Shown here: positions 33,928-41,573 of the stretch, in pieces
Layout of the letters: each line of letters begins with the position of its first letter
How positions within the stretch are numbered: position 1 is the stretch's first letter
Source of the DNA: Flavobacterium sp.
GTDB lineage: Bacteria > Bacteroidota > Bacteroidia > Flavobacteriales > Flavobacteriaceae
Reading direction: 5' to 3'
NCBI RefSeq assembly: GCF_013822155.1
Contig: NZ_PNJW01000023.1
Span: forward strand, 1-42,540
DNA length: 42,540 bases
Notes under the pieces: model-generated
Seen by the model: the letters and a program-made list of their open reading frames with translations, nothing else
Told to the model about the DNA's origin: nothing
Databases searched by the model: none
Made by a program: the position numbers and the translations under genes

Positions 33928-33958
33928 ATAAAAAAAGCGATGGAAAATTCCATCGCTT
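33928..33958 (-). terminator. Terminator of the aquaporin gene
   Basis: An 11-bp perfect stem (AAGCGATGGAA and complement, 33935-33945 and 33948-33958), then seven T on the minus strand. Lies just before the AlkB-like start. Confidence 0.9.
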
Positions 33959-33981
33959 AAGGTAAATTATGCTGTAATCTG

Positions 33982-34686
33982 TTATTCGTTTTTTTGTAAC
34001 ACATTTTTATAAATAAATCCGGCAACAATTGCTCCTAAAATTGGGGCAAGCCAGAAAAGCCATAGTTGACTCAAAGGTTCTCCACCTACAAAAATAGCCT
34101 GGGAAGTAGAACGAGCCGGATTAACAGATGTGTTTGTAATAGGAATACTGATTAGATGAATTAAGGTTAATGCTAAACCGATTGCAATTCCTGCAAATTT
34201 ACCGTTTGCAAATTTATCAGTTGCTCCAAGTATTATTAATAAGAAAAACATTGTCAATACGAATTCAGCCACAAAAGCGGCTGTCATCGAATAGCCTGAA
34301 GGGGAAAAAGCACCATAACCATTGGATGCAAAAGCACCAGCTTGGGTGTTGTCAATGCCAACAAAACTATCTTGACCGTTCATAATAAAGTAAAGCGTTG
34401 CAGCTGCGGCAAGACCTCCAATACATTGAGAAATGATATAAGGTAAAAGTTCTTTGGCGTCAAAACGTCCACCAGCCCAAAGTCCAAATGAAACAGCCGG
34501 GTTAAAATGACCACCTGAAATATGCCCAACAGCATAAGCCATCGTTAATACGGTTAAACCGAAAGCTAACGAAACTCCGGCAAACCCGATTCCTAAATCG
34601 GGAATTCCTGCTGCAAATAGTGCACTTCCGCAACCTCCAAAAACCAACCAATAAGTTCCAAAAAATTCTGCAAATAGTTTTTTCAT
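33982..34686 (-). CDS. aqpZ: Aquaporin Z
   Basis: Water channel of the MIP family. Two half-helix motifs: [10 protein letters not shown] (Asn62) and TSVNPARS (Asn189, with selectivity-filter Arg192). Six hydrophobic segments, 234 residues; the N-terminus [22 protein letters not shown] is typical of AqpZ. The DoxX-like gene ends 15 bases upstream, so they are likely co-transcribed. Confidence 0.94.
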   Translation of the reverse strand: MKKLFAEFFGTYWLVFGGCGSALFAAGIPDLGIGFAGVSLAFGLTVLTMAYAVGHISGGHFNPAVSFGLWAGGRFDAKELLPYIISQCIGGLAAAATLYFIMNGQDSFVGIDNTQAGAFASNGYGAFSPSGYSMTAAFVAEFVLTMFFLLIILGATDKFANGKFAGIAIGLALTLIHLISIPITNTSVNPARSTSQAIFVGGEPLSQLWLFWLAPILGAIVAGFIYKNVLQKNE

Positions 34687-34701
34687 AAAATTGTAGTTTA
34701 A

Positions 34702-35061
34702 TTAATATTTAGTGTATTGATAAGCCCAAAAAATCAAAGCAAATTGTAAAGGTAAACGTAATAGTCTAATCCATTTTGGTAATTCCAATCCGGCATTTTC
34801 ATTCTGATACATGTATAGATTTGCCGGAAATATTGCCAGTAATAATATGATTATTCCCCAAGCCGCAAATGGGGTGAATTCAGGAACGCATAGTAATAAT
34901 CCCAATAAAATCTCCGCAATTCCTGAGGTGTAATTCAGTAATTTGGGATTTGAAAAATAAGGAGGAATTATTTTTAAATAAAGTTTCGGATTTCGAAAAT
35001 GATTAAAACCGGCTATTATATATATAGCAGACATTAGGTACAAATGCCAAGGTAAATTCAT
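34702..35061 (-). CDS. DoxX-like small membrane protein
   Basis: 119 residues with four hydrophobic segments. AGFNHFRNPKLYLKIIPPYF, SGIAEILLGLLLCVPEFTPFAAWGIIILLLAIFPANLYM match the DoxX/DoxX-like fold. Function in this group is unclear. Located 15 bases upstream of aqpZ. Confidence 0.8.
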   Translation of the reverse strand: MNLPWHLYLMSAIYIIAGFNHFRNPKLYLKIIPPYFSNPKLLNYTSGIAEILLGLLLCVPEFTPFAAWGIIILLLAIFPANLYMYQNENAGLELPKWIRLLRLPLQFALIFWAYQYTKY

Positions 35062-35144
35062 AAATGAATTGCTTTGTTCAATACGAATTTATAAAAAAAA
35101 TGTTAATAAAATGAAGAACAGTAAAATATTTTACGAAATAAGCA

Positions 35145-36041
35145 TTAAATCTTTCTTATGAATTTGATATTCATGACAACAATCGCAAGAATGATAAGAA
35201 TAATTCCAAACCATTGCAAACCATTTACTTTTTCACTTAAAAGGAAATAAGCCATAAGAACTGAAACCGGTAATTCTAGCGAGGAAACAATACTTCCAAG
35301 TCCAATACCTGTCAAAGGAAAACCGGCATTTAATAACATTGGTGGAATGATAGTGCCAAAAAGAGCAACAATAATTCCCCATTTTAAAAAGATTTCAAAA
35401 TTAAATGGGGTTGATTGTGTAACTATTGAAAAGAGAAAAACAATGATTGCTCCCCCTAGGAGCATGTATAGACTTCGTTGTGCAGAGGTAATTTCTGTGG
35501 CCACGCGATTGGCTGTAAACATGGTAGTCGTAAAGGATGCAGCTGCTAAAATTCCCCAAAATAATCCACGCCAATCTAAAGCAATTTCATTTTGAATTAA
35601 GTTTGTTGCTAAAACTGTTCCAATTAATACAATGACAACAGCCATTATTTTTTGAATAGAAGGTAGTTTTTTATCTAAAATCATTTCTAATAATACCCCC
35701 ATCCAAACGGTTTGCATGAGTAAGACAATAGCAATGGAAACATCGATGTATTTCACACTTAAGTAATAGAAAACACTCGTCATGCCTAAGGAAGTTCCTG
35801 CCAACATTAAATGAAAAATATTTTTCCCGGTTGCTTTAAAAGCTATGTTTTTATTTTTAACTCGTTGGAAAGAATTGATAAGAAGCACACCAATGATTCC
35901 ATATACAAATTGAGCTGTAGTGACTTCAGCAGTGGTGAAATTTTCGTGATAGGCTAATTTTACAAACGTAGCCAACATGCCATAACTTGTCGCTCCAAGG
36001 GCAACTAAGAAAACTCCTTTCAGTACTCGATTTCCGAACAT
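35145..36041 (-). CDS. EamA/DMT-superfamily transporter
   Basis: 298 residues with ten hydrophobic segments in two EamA repeats (first about 8-140, second about 152-295). GLGSIVSSLELPVSVLMAYFLLSE is typical of the second repeat. Probably a metabolite exporter; substrate unknown. Own promoter box at 36063-36070; divergent from the L,D-transpeptidase-like gene. Confidence 0.88.
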   Translation of the reverse strand: MFGNRVLKGVFLVALGATSYGMLATFVKLAYHENFTTAEVTTAQFVYGIIGVLLINSFQRVKNKNIAFKATGKNIFHLMLAGTSLGMTSVFYYLSVKYIDVSIAIVLLMQTVWMGVLLEMILDKKLPSIQKIMAVVIVLIGTVLATNLIQNEIALDWRGLFWGILAAASFTTTMFTANRVATEITSAQRSLYMLLGGAIIVFLFSIVTQSTPFNFEIFLKWGIIVALFGTIIPPMLLNAGFPLTGIGLGSIVSSLELPVSVLMAYFLLSEKVNGLQWFGIILIILAIVVMNIKFIRKI

Positions 36042-36062
36042 ATTTGATTTTTAAAAAGCGGG

Positions 36063-36070
36063 CAAAGATA
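36063..36070 (-). promoter_or_regulatory. Promoter -7 box of the DMT transporter
   Basis: Minus-strand TATCTTTG is a perfect TAnnTTTG, 21 bases before the ATG at 36041. Its upstream side is a heptad repeat array. Confidence 0.5.
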
Positions 36071-36073
36071 GGG

Positions 36074-36108
36074 AAAAGTTGCGAGTTGCGGGTTGAAAGT
36101 TTCAAGTT
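36074..36108. repeat. Degenerate 7-bp repeat array (nnnRGTT)
   Basis: Five consecutive heptads end in GTT at 36080, 36087, 36094, 36101 and 36108, four of them in AGTT. The array lies between divergent promoters and overlaps the expected -33 zone of the DMT gene. A very similar array is at 41969-41996. Confidence 0.75.
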
Positions 36109-36116
36109 TCATATTT

Positions 36117-36149
36117 TTTGTATTGTCAATACTATTCTGGATATTTTTA
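36117..36149 (+). promoter_or_regulatory. Possible promoter of the L,D-transpeptidase-like gene
   Basis: TTTG at 36117-36120 and TATTTTTA at 36142-36149 (one mismatch to TAnnTTTG), spacer 21. It argues against a start at the ATG at 36149, which overlaps the box. Confidence 0.35.
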
Positions 36150-36169
36150 TGTTTAAATTAAAAAAGTCC

Positions 36170-36763
36170 ATGAAAAAGATACTTTTATTATTCGTTTTAT
36201 CTTTTGTCTGTTGCAATCATACACCACCGGTTGAAGTAGCAAAAGATTACAAGTCCATTCATAACGAAGCATTAACTTTTTGCAAACAAAATCAATTTAA
36301 TCAGGATTTTTATTTTTTTGTTGATTTAAGTATTCATTCCGGTAAAAACCGCTTTTTTATTTATGATTTTAAAAACCAAAAAGTAGTTAATCAAAGTCTT
36401 GTAACGCATGGTGCTTGTGATGTTTTCCAAGAACATCCTGAAAAATATAAAAAAGTAAAATTCAGTAATAAATCCAATAGCCATTGTTCAATGAAAGGAA
36501 AATATAAAATCGGAAAACGTGATTACAGTTCGTGGGGAATTAATATAAAATATTGGCTTCACGGTTTAGAAAGCAGTAATAATAATGCAATTAACCGAGT
36601 AGTGGTGTTACATTCTTGGGATGCTGTATCAAATGAAGAAATTTATCCCAGATACTCTCCATTAAGTTGGGGTTGTCCGGCCGTTTCCGATGAATTTATG
36701 AAAGTGTTGGATGAAAAATTAAAATTAGATAATCAACCGGTTTTATTGTGGATTGTGGAGTGA
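36170..36763 (+). CDS. Murein L,D-transpeptidase-like lipoprotein (YkuD_2 type)
   Basis: Signal peptide MKKILLLFVLSFVCCNHT, with Cys at a possible lipobox although the residues before it (SFVC) are not canonical. The catalytic domain matches the L,D-transpeptidase catalytic family PF13645: YDFKNQKVVNQSLVTHGA, SMKGKYKIG, VVLHSWDAV, and SPLSWGCPAVSDEFM with the nucleophile Cys in SWGCPA. The ATG at 36170 is chosen; an open frame runs back to 35987 but crosses repeats and a promoter. It converges on the LysR gene with two bases between stops. Likely acts on peptidoglycan cross-links in the periplasm. Confidence 0.87.
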   Translation: MKKILLLFVLSFVCCNHTPPVEVAKDYKSIHNEALTFCKQNQFNQDFYFFVDLSIHSGKNRFFIYDFKNQKVVNQSLVTHGACDVFQEHPEKYKKVKFSNKSNSHCSMKGKYKIGKRDYSSWGINIKYWLHGLESSNNNAINRVVVLHSWDAVSNEEIYPRYSPLSWGCPAVSDEFMKVLDEKLKLDNQPVLLWIVE

Positions 36764-36765
36764 TT

Positions 36766-37680
36766 TTAAATCCAACCAAATTTTTCCTGCATAATTTTTG
36801 TTTTGTTTTCAGTCAAATATTTTTTGAATGCCTCGGCAACCGGTGAGTGATTTTTTTGTTTCATCCATATTAAACTCCACATTGACTTTAGCGGTAAACC
36901 TATTATTGGAATGATATGTAAATCGCCATTATTTAACTCATTTTTTATCCCAATTAAAGGCATAATTGAACAACCTAATCCTGCAATTAAGGCCTGTTTT
37001 ACAGCTTCATTTGAGGTTAACTCCATTTTTTTTACTAATAGCAGTTTGTTGCTTTCCAGAAATTGTTCCATCACTTGTCGGGTCCCCGATCCTTTTTCTC
37101 TATAAATTATAGGAATATTTTCTATGATCGATTTATCATTTTGCTTATCAGAAAATTTAAATTCTTTATTTCCAACCAAATAGAGTTTGTTTTCCATTAA
37201 GTCGATTTTTTCAACCTCCATGTTTTCTGGTAACAGAGAAACCAGCGAAAAGTCAACATCATTATTTTGCAAACTTTTAATCACCTTGGCCTTGTTTGTA
37301 ACGTCGAGTTCTAATTCAACTGCATTATTTTCTTTAATAAAATCAGTAATAAAATAAGGTATAACGTATTTACCAGTAGATACTACAGAAATTTTTAATC
37401 TTCCGGATAACTGACCTTTGAAAGCCATTGTTTTGTGGTTAATCGCTTGTACTTCGTTAAGGATTTTTTCTGCTGCAAATGCTATTTCCTTGCCAAAATC
37501 GGTTACATATAGTTGTCTGCCAATTACTTCAGTCAGAGGAATGTCAAATTGATCTTGGAATTTTTTTAATTGTATAGAAACTGCAGGTTGTGTAAGATGC
37601 AATTCTTCGGACGCCCTTGTGATGCTTTTTGTTTCTGTAATTTTTAAGAAAACCAGCAATTGATGTAAAGTATAATGCAT
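36766..37680 (-). CDS. LysR-family regulator, CbbR/CmpR-like
   Basis: Winged-HTH at residues 1-60 (LLVFLKITETKSITRASEELHLTQPAVSIQLKKFQ), effector domain from about 90. The latter shows KYVIPYFITDFIKENNAVELELDVTNKAKVIKSLQNNDVDFSLV and IYREKGSGTRQVMEQFL, most like the effector domains of CbbR/RbcR/CmpR, which control CO2-fixation and inorganic-carbon uptake genes. Divergent from a five-gene operon ending with an SbtA-type transporter, with 95 bases between; LysR regulators usually control the divergent neighbour. Complete, 304 residues. Confidence 0.88.
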   Translation of the reverse strand: MHYTLHQLLVFLKITETKSITRASEELHLTQPAVSIQLKKFQDQFDIPLTEVIGRQLYVTDFGKEIAFAAEKILNEVQAINHKTMAFKGQLSGRLKISVVSTGKYVIPYFITDFIKENNAVELELDVTNKAKVIKSLQNNDVDFSLVSLLPENMEVEKIDLMENKLYLVGNKEFKFSDKQNDKSIIENIPIIYREKGSGTRQVMEQFLESNKLLLVKKMELTSNEAVKQALIAGLGCSIMPLIGIKNELNNGDLHIIPIIGLPLKSMWSLIWMKQKNHSPVAEAFKKYLTENKTKIMQEKFGWI

Positions 37681-37688
37681 AACTTTTG

Positions 37689-37714
37689 TTTATATATATC
37701 ATTACAAATATAAA
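37689..37714. promoter_or_regulatory. Possible LysR operator and lysR promoter
   Basis: Dyad TTTATAT (37689-37695) - 12 bases - ATATAAA (37708-37714), containing a T-N11-A arrangement of the sort LysR proteins bind. The lysR -7 box (minus-strand TATATTTG, 37705-37712) lies inside it, which would give autorepression. A/T richness makes chance dyads common. Confidence 0.35.
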
Positions 37715-37775
37715 TAAAAATATATGAAATGTTTTAGAGAAATTTGTCCCGTAAAACACATTAAAATAAATATGT

Positions 37776-37946
37776 ATGAAAAAGAATCTTGAGAAATACA
37801 GTCTAATCTATTGTATGATTTGGTTACTCACCGGTTTTTTGTTGTCTTGCCTGATGCCTGAAAATCTTTTTACTCATTTTTATTTAGGAGTGGGAGTTCT
37901 TTTCACTTTGTTTGCTTTAAAAAAATTAAACTTTAAAATAAATTAA
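37776..37946 (+). CDS. Small membrane protein (56 aa), first gene of the SbtA operon
   Basis: An ATG at 37776 opens a 56-codon frame ending TAA at 37946, one base before the next ATG. The product MKKNLEKYSLIYCMIWLLTG... has two hydrophobic segments (about 9-25 and 33-49) joined by a short PEN turn, so a hairpin inner-membrane protein with both ends inside is likely. It is too short for many gene finders. No family recognised. Being first in the operon next to a LysR gene suggests it serves the transporter or its regulation. Confidence 0.65.
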   Translation: MKKNLEKYSLIYCMIWLLTGFLLSCLMPENLFTHFYLGVGVLFTLFALKKLNFKIN

Positions 37947-37947
37947 T

Positions 37948-38250
37948 ATGAAAACAAATTTAACTTTCGATTTAATCGATGGAACTTTTAAACCATTTGA
38001 AGCAAAAAGAGTACTATTTACTTTAATTAAAGATAAGATTAATTTTCATGAATTAGAGCTTTTCAGTGCTAATGAACGTTATGGAATTGATTTGCCACAT
38101 TCAAGAAAACGAATCAAAGATTTAAATGATACTTTGGTGAGAATTGAACAAGTGATCAATGAATTTGAAAAATCCAATCTTGAGATTAAGATTTCAGGAG
38201 CTATTGAAATTGTAGCTGTTGAAAAAATGGAAAAAAATGAAGTTTTTTAA
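37948..38250 (+). CDS. Uncharacterised 100-aa protein of the SbtA operon
   Basis: No family recognised. A beta strand with FDLIDGTFKPFEAKRVLFTLIKDKINFHELE is followed by a basic loop (DLPHSRKRIKDL), a long helix (NDTLVRIEQVINEFEKSN) and a strand LEIKISGAIEIVAVEK. Cytoplasmic, no cysteines. It starts one base after the 56-aa gene and overlaps the DUF6671 gene by 14 bases. Its position is that of an accessory protein; SbtB-like (PII) features are not evident. Confidence 0.78.
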   Translation: MKTNLTFDLIDGTFKPFEAKRVLFTLIKDKINFHELELFSANERYGIDLPHSRKRIKDLNDTLVRIEQVINEFEKSNLEIKISGAIEIVAVEKMEKNEVF

Positions 38251-39079
38251 AGGAAGAAAAGCCATTATAGCGACCAAGCATCATAAAGAACAAGTTATTC
38301 TCCCTTTACTGAAAGAACACTTGGAAATAGAAGTTTTTGTGCCACACGAGTATGATACCGATAAGTTTGGCACATTTACGGGTGAAATTTCAAGGGATGG
38401 AAGTGCTTTAGATGCTGTTCGTAAGAAATGTTTAGACGCAATGAGCACGTTTGGATATGATTTAGGAATCGCTTCCGAAGGTTCTTTTGGTTCCCACCCG
38501 AGTATGTTTTTTGCACAAGCCGATGACGAGTTGGTTATTTTGATTGACAAAAAAAACGAACTTGAAATTATTGCACGTGAATTAAGTTTACAAACTAATT
38601 TCAATGCGGATAAAATTTCAACATACGAACAACTACAAACCTTTGCTCAACAAGTCAATTTTCCGTCTCACGGATTAATTATCAAAGATTCCGATGAAAA
38701 AGATGCCAAGATATACAAAGACATTACAGATTGGAACGATTTAAAGAGAATTTATGCTACAGTTTCGAGTACTTTATCAACGATTTATGTTGAAACAGAT
38801 ATGCGTGCTCACAGAAATCCGACCCGAATGCAAGTGATTGAAAAAGCCACTCAAAATTTAATTAAAAAAATTCACACCCTTTGCCCCAATTGCCAAACTC
38901 CTGGATTTGATGTCTCCGAATTGATTAAAGGCCTTCCTTGTGAATGGTGTAAATTACCAACGGAATCCCTACTTGCTTTACAGTATTCTTGTAAAAAATG
39001 TCATCATACAACACTAGAAAAATATCCAAAAGGTAAACACTATGAATCACCCGAATTTTGCTCCTATTGCAACCCTTAA
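38237..39079 (+). CDS. DUF6671 family protein with C-terminal zinc ribbons
   Basis: About 280 residues. The N-terminal two-thirds (KGRKAIIATKHHKEQVILPLLKEHL, GIASEGSFGSHPSMFFAQADDEL, VETDMRAHRNPTRM) matches DUF6671 as I know it, an uncharacterised domain. The C-terminus has four Cys pairs (LCPNCQ, CEWC, CKKC, CSYC) that can bind two zinc ions. The ATG at 38237 is preferred to a TTG six codons upstream. It overlaps both neighbours (14 and 38 bases), so translation is coupled through the unit. Confidence 0.82.
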   Translation: MKFFKGRKAIIATKHHKEQVILPLLKEHLEIEVFVPHEYDTDKFGTFTGEISRDGSALDAVRKKCLDAMSTFGYDLGIASEGSFGSHPSMFFAQADDELVILIDKKNELEIIARELSLQTNFNADKISTYEQLQTFAQQVNFPSHGLIIKDSDEKDAKIYKDITDWNDLKRIYATVSSTLSTIYVETDMRAHRNPTRMQVIEKATQNLIKKIHTLCPNCQTPGFDVSELIKGLPCEWCKLPTESLLALQYSCKKCHHTTLEKYPKGKHYESPEFCSYCNP

Positions 39080-40073
39080 TAAAAGAGGTGTTGTTACAAA
39101 ATCCATCAAAAAAGCGGCTTTTTATCTTAATAAAGGGGAAGTTGTTGCCATTCCTACTGAAACGGTTTATGGACTGGCAGCGAGTATTTATGATGACAGT
39201 GCTTTAAAAAAGATATTTGAAATCAAGCAAAGACCTTTTTTTAATCCGTTGATAGTTCATATCGATTCAATGGAATCTATGGATAAAGTTGCCAAGAATG
39301 TTCCAGACAAAGCCTATTTGTTGGCTAAACATTTCTGGCCAGGGCCATTAACCATGATTTTTGAGAAAAACGAAATGGTTTCAAACATCGTTACAGCAAA
39401 TAAAAATACTGTAGCCGTAAGAATTCCCAATCATCCCATAGCTTTAGAATTAATAAAAGAAGTCGGTTTTCCACTTGCAGCACCCAGTGCAAATCCTTTC
39501 GGTTCGATAAGTCCGACCACAGCCAAACATGTAGAAAAGTATTTTAAAAATCAGCTGGAAGTAATTTTGGATGGTGGAATGGCAGCCAAAGGTATTGAAT
39601 CTACAATTGTAGGTTTTAGTAAAAATGAAGTAGTTGTTTACCGATTAGGTTCTGTATCCATTGAAATGCTTGAGGCGGTCGTGGGTAAAGTAAAAATAAG
39701 GAAGAAATTGGAAAAACAACCCATAGCTCCCGGTATGCTAGAAAGGCATTATGCACCTAAAACACCCATGATTTTAAGTGCCAATCCGCTTAATTCCGCT
39801 TTAAATTTGATTGGAAAAAACATCGGACTTCTAGTGTTTAAAGAAAAATCAGTTTACTCGGATTATTATACCGAAGTTTTATCTCCCACAGGTGATTTTA
39901 ATGAAGCCGCCAAAAATTTATATGCAGCCATGCATCAATTGGATGCCATGGGATTTGATTTGTTAATTGCAGAAAAATTTCCTGATAAAGGCATAGGCAA
40001 ATCGATTAATGATCGATTGCTGAGAGCGACAAAAAAAGAAACCAATTTTACACCCAATAACATATTTATCTAA
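39042..40073 (+). CDS. L-threonylcarbamoyladenylate synthase, long (Sua5) form
   Basis: Makes threonylcarbamoyl-AMP from L-threonine, ATP and bicarbonate for the t6A37 tRNA modification. YrdC domain about 17-205 with AIPTETVYGLA, the K-x-R motif IKQRPFFNPL (Lys62, Arg64) and S-x-N in APSANPFG (Ser149, Asn151), all intact. The linker has APGMLERHYAPKTP, and a Sua5 C-terminal domain follows (about 235-343). The ATG at 39042 lies 38 bases inside the DUF6671 gene and no later start fits. Ends TAATG with the transporter gene, so the two are coupled. Confidence 0.93.
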   Translation: MNHPNFAPIATLNKRGVVTKSIKKAAFYLNKGEVVAIPTETVYGLAASIYDDSALKKIFEIKQRPFFNPLIVHIDSMESMDKVAKNVPDKAYLLAKHFWPGPLTMIFEKNEMVSNIVTANKNTVAVRIPNHPIALELIKEVGFPLAAPSANPFGSISPTTAKHVEKYFKNQLEVILDGGMAAKGIESTIVGFSKNEVVVYRLGSVSIEMLEAVVGKVKIRKKLEKQPIAPGMLERHYAPKTPMILSANPLNSALNLIGKNIGLLVFKEKSVYSDYYTEVLSPTGDFNEAAKNLYAAMHQLDAMGFDLLIAEKFPDKGIGKSINDRLLRATKKETNFTPNNIFI

Positions 40074-41035
40074 TGAATTTAGATTTATTACTTCAAAATT
40101 TAACGAATCCGGCCTTATTGTTTTTTGTCTTAGGAATTTTAGCCGTAAAGTTTAAAAGCGATCTGGAAATTCCACCCAATTCTTCTAAATTTATATCACT
40201 ATATCTTTTATTTTCTATCGGTTTTAAAGGTGGACAAGAATTGGTGCATAGTGAGTTGAATCTCACTATTTTGTGGGCATTAATTTTTGGAGTTGTTGTA
40301 GCTTGTGCAATTCCTCTGTATACTTTTTTTATTCTAAAAAGAAGACTAAGTACCGAAAATTCGGGAGCCATTGCAGCTGCTTATGGCTCGGTGAGTGCCG
40401 TTACATTTGTTACGGCTGTTTCTTTTTTGGAAATTCAAAACATATCGTTTAACGGACATATGGTTGCGGTGATGGCTTTGATGGAGGCCCCTGCCATCAT
40501 TATTGGTGTAATTTTGATTCGTTCCTTTGGATCTAAAGAGTCGTGCAACAGCTCTTTAGGGTCCATTATCAAGCATTCATTTACCAACGGAAGCGTGTTT
40601 TTGATTTTGGGAAGTTTATTGATTGGTTTTTTAGCCAGCGATAAGGAGGCCATGGGAATTAAGCCCTTTACAACCGATATATTTAAAGGATTCTTAGCTA
40701 TATTTTTATTGGATATGGGAATTGTTTGCGGTAAAAAAATAAACGATTTTTTGAAAAGTGGTTGGTTTACGGCTCTTTTTGCGATTGTGATTCCTTTAGT
40801 CAACGGAACTTTGGTTGCTTTGCTCAGTCAACTGATTACGAATGATACCGGTGACCGATTTATGTTTGCGGTACTCGCGGCAAGTGCTTCCTATATTGCT
40901 GTTCCAGCTGCTATGAAAATGGCAGTGCCAAAAGCAAATCCGGGACTTTTTGTGCCCATGGCATTGGCGGTTTCATTTCCTTTTAATATTACTTTGGGAA
41001 TGCCGATTTACTTGGCTGTTATAAAGTGTTTTTAA
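40073..41035 (+). CDS. sbtA: SbtA-family sodium-dependent bicarbonate transporter
   Basis: Inner-membrane permease of the SbtA (formerly DUF897) family, importing HCO3- with Na+. 320 residues, about ten hydrophobic segments in two inverted halves. The conserved half-helix motifs are GSVSAVTF at 105-112 and ASASYIAVPAAM near 269-282, both intact; FKGGQEL (51-57) is also typical. Cyanobacterial SbtA is longer (about 370) because of a cytoplasmic loop, which is shorter here. Last gene of the operon; its start overlaps the sua5 stop by one base. No SbtB gene is adjacent. Confidence 0.9.
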   Translation: MNLDLLLQNLTNPALLFFVLGILAVKFKSDLEIPPNSSKFISLYLLFSIGFKGGQELVHSELNLTILWALIFGVVVACAIPLYTFFILKRRLSTENSGAIAAAYGSVSAVTFVTAVSFLEIQNISFNGHMVAVMALMEAPAIIIGVILIRSFGSKESCNSSLGSIIKHSFTNGSVFLILGSLLIGFLASDKEAMGIKPFTTDIFKGFLAIFLLDMGIVCGKKINDFLKSGWFTALFAIVIPLVNGTLVALLSQLITNDTGDRFMFAVLAASASYIAVPAAMKMAVPKANPGLFVPMALAVSFPFNITLGMPIYLAVIKCF

Positions 41036-41077
41036 TTTTTTATAAGCACTAATAAAGTAAAACTAATGAGTTGAATT

Positions 41078-41560
41078 TTAATTTGTTTTTTTTATATAAT
41101 CCATGTCCAAAACATCTCTTAATTTATTCAAACTATGTTTTGATAAAGTTCTGAAACCAATTTCAATGAAAAAAAAACGTATCATTAGAATTTGAAGAAT
41201 AGCTACAAATGGTAAGATTATTGAAAAATCTTCCTTTCCCAAAATAACGGAAAGTCCAATTCCAACAATTGGAAACAATAAAATAATGCTTAGTAAAATT
41301 CTAAATGGTTTATTTATTTCCAATTTAACATGGCCTTCATTATTTTTTATTGAACCAGAAATTACACAAAAAGCTCCTTTCCCAATTTCGGTTGAAATTA
41401 ATTTGAAGGTATTTCCTTCAATCATACCCAAAAATGATTTATCTGTACTTTGTGAACTAAGAATTTGAGAGATTTCTGTTCTTCTTTTTAATCGGTCTAG
41501 AGCCTCTTTTTCATCACCAAATAATTTGAATGTATAGCTACTGGTTGGAAATATTTTCAT
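41078..41560 (-). CDS. Hypothetical membrane protein (160 aa)
   Basis: No family recognised. The N-terminal half is soluble, with a charged helix (DEKEALDRLKRRTEISQIL) and beta strands (FLGMIEGNTFKLIST, GAFCVISGSI, HVKLEIN); two hydrophobic segments follow at about 86-104 and 110-130. A soluble domain followed by a TM hairpin suggests a cytoplasmic sensor or lipid-facing protein. It is 13 bases downstream of the DUF2721 gene and likely co-transcribed. Confidence 0.65.
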   Translation of the reverse strand: MKIFPTSSYTFKLFGDEKEALDRLKRRTEISQILSSQSTDKSFLGMIEGNTFKLISTEIGKGAFCVISGSIKNNEGHVKLEINKPFRILLSIILLFPIVGIGLSVILGKEDFSIILPFVAILQILMIRFFFIEIGFRTLSKHSLNKLRDVLDMDYIKKTN

Positions 41561-41573
41561 AAAGTAAGTATTA

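Noticed and set aside
35987..36169. 61-codon N-terminal extension of the L,D-transpeptidase-like protein
   Set aside because: It crosses the DMT start, a heptad array and a promoter, and would bury the signal peptide; the ATG at 36170 is the natural start.
38281..38604. 107-codon minus-strand open frame in the DUF6671 gene
   Set aside because: Antisense to a well-supported gene with low-complexity Ser/Lys content; no start context or family match.
40435..40803. 122-codon minus-strand open frame in sbtA
   Set aside because: Antisense shadow of a membrane protein with conserved transporter motifs on the plus strand.
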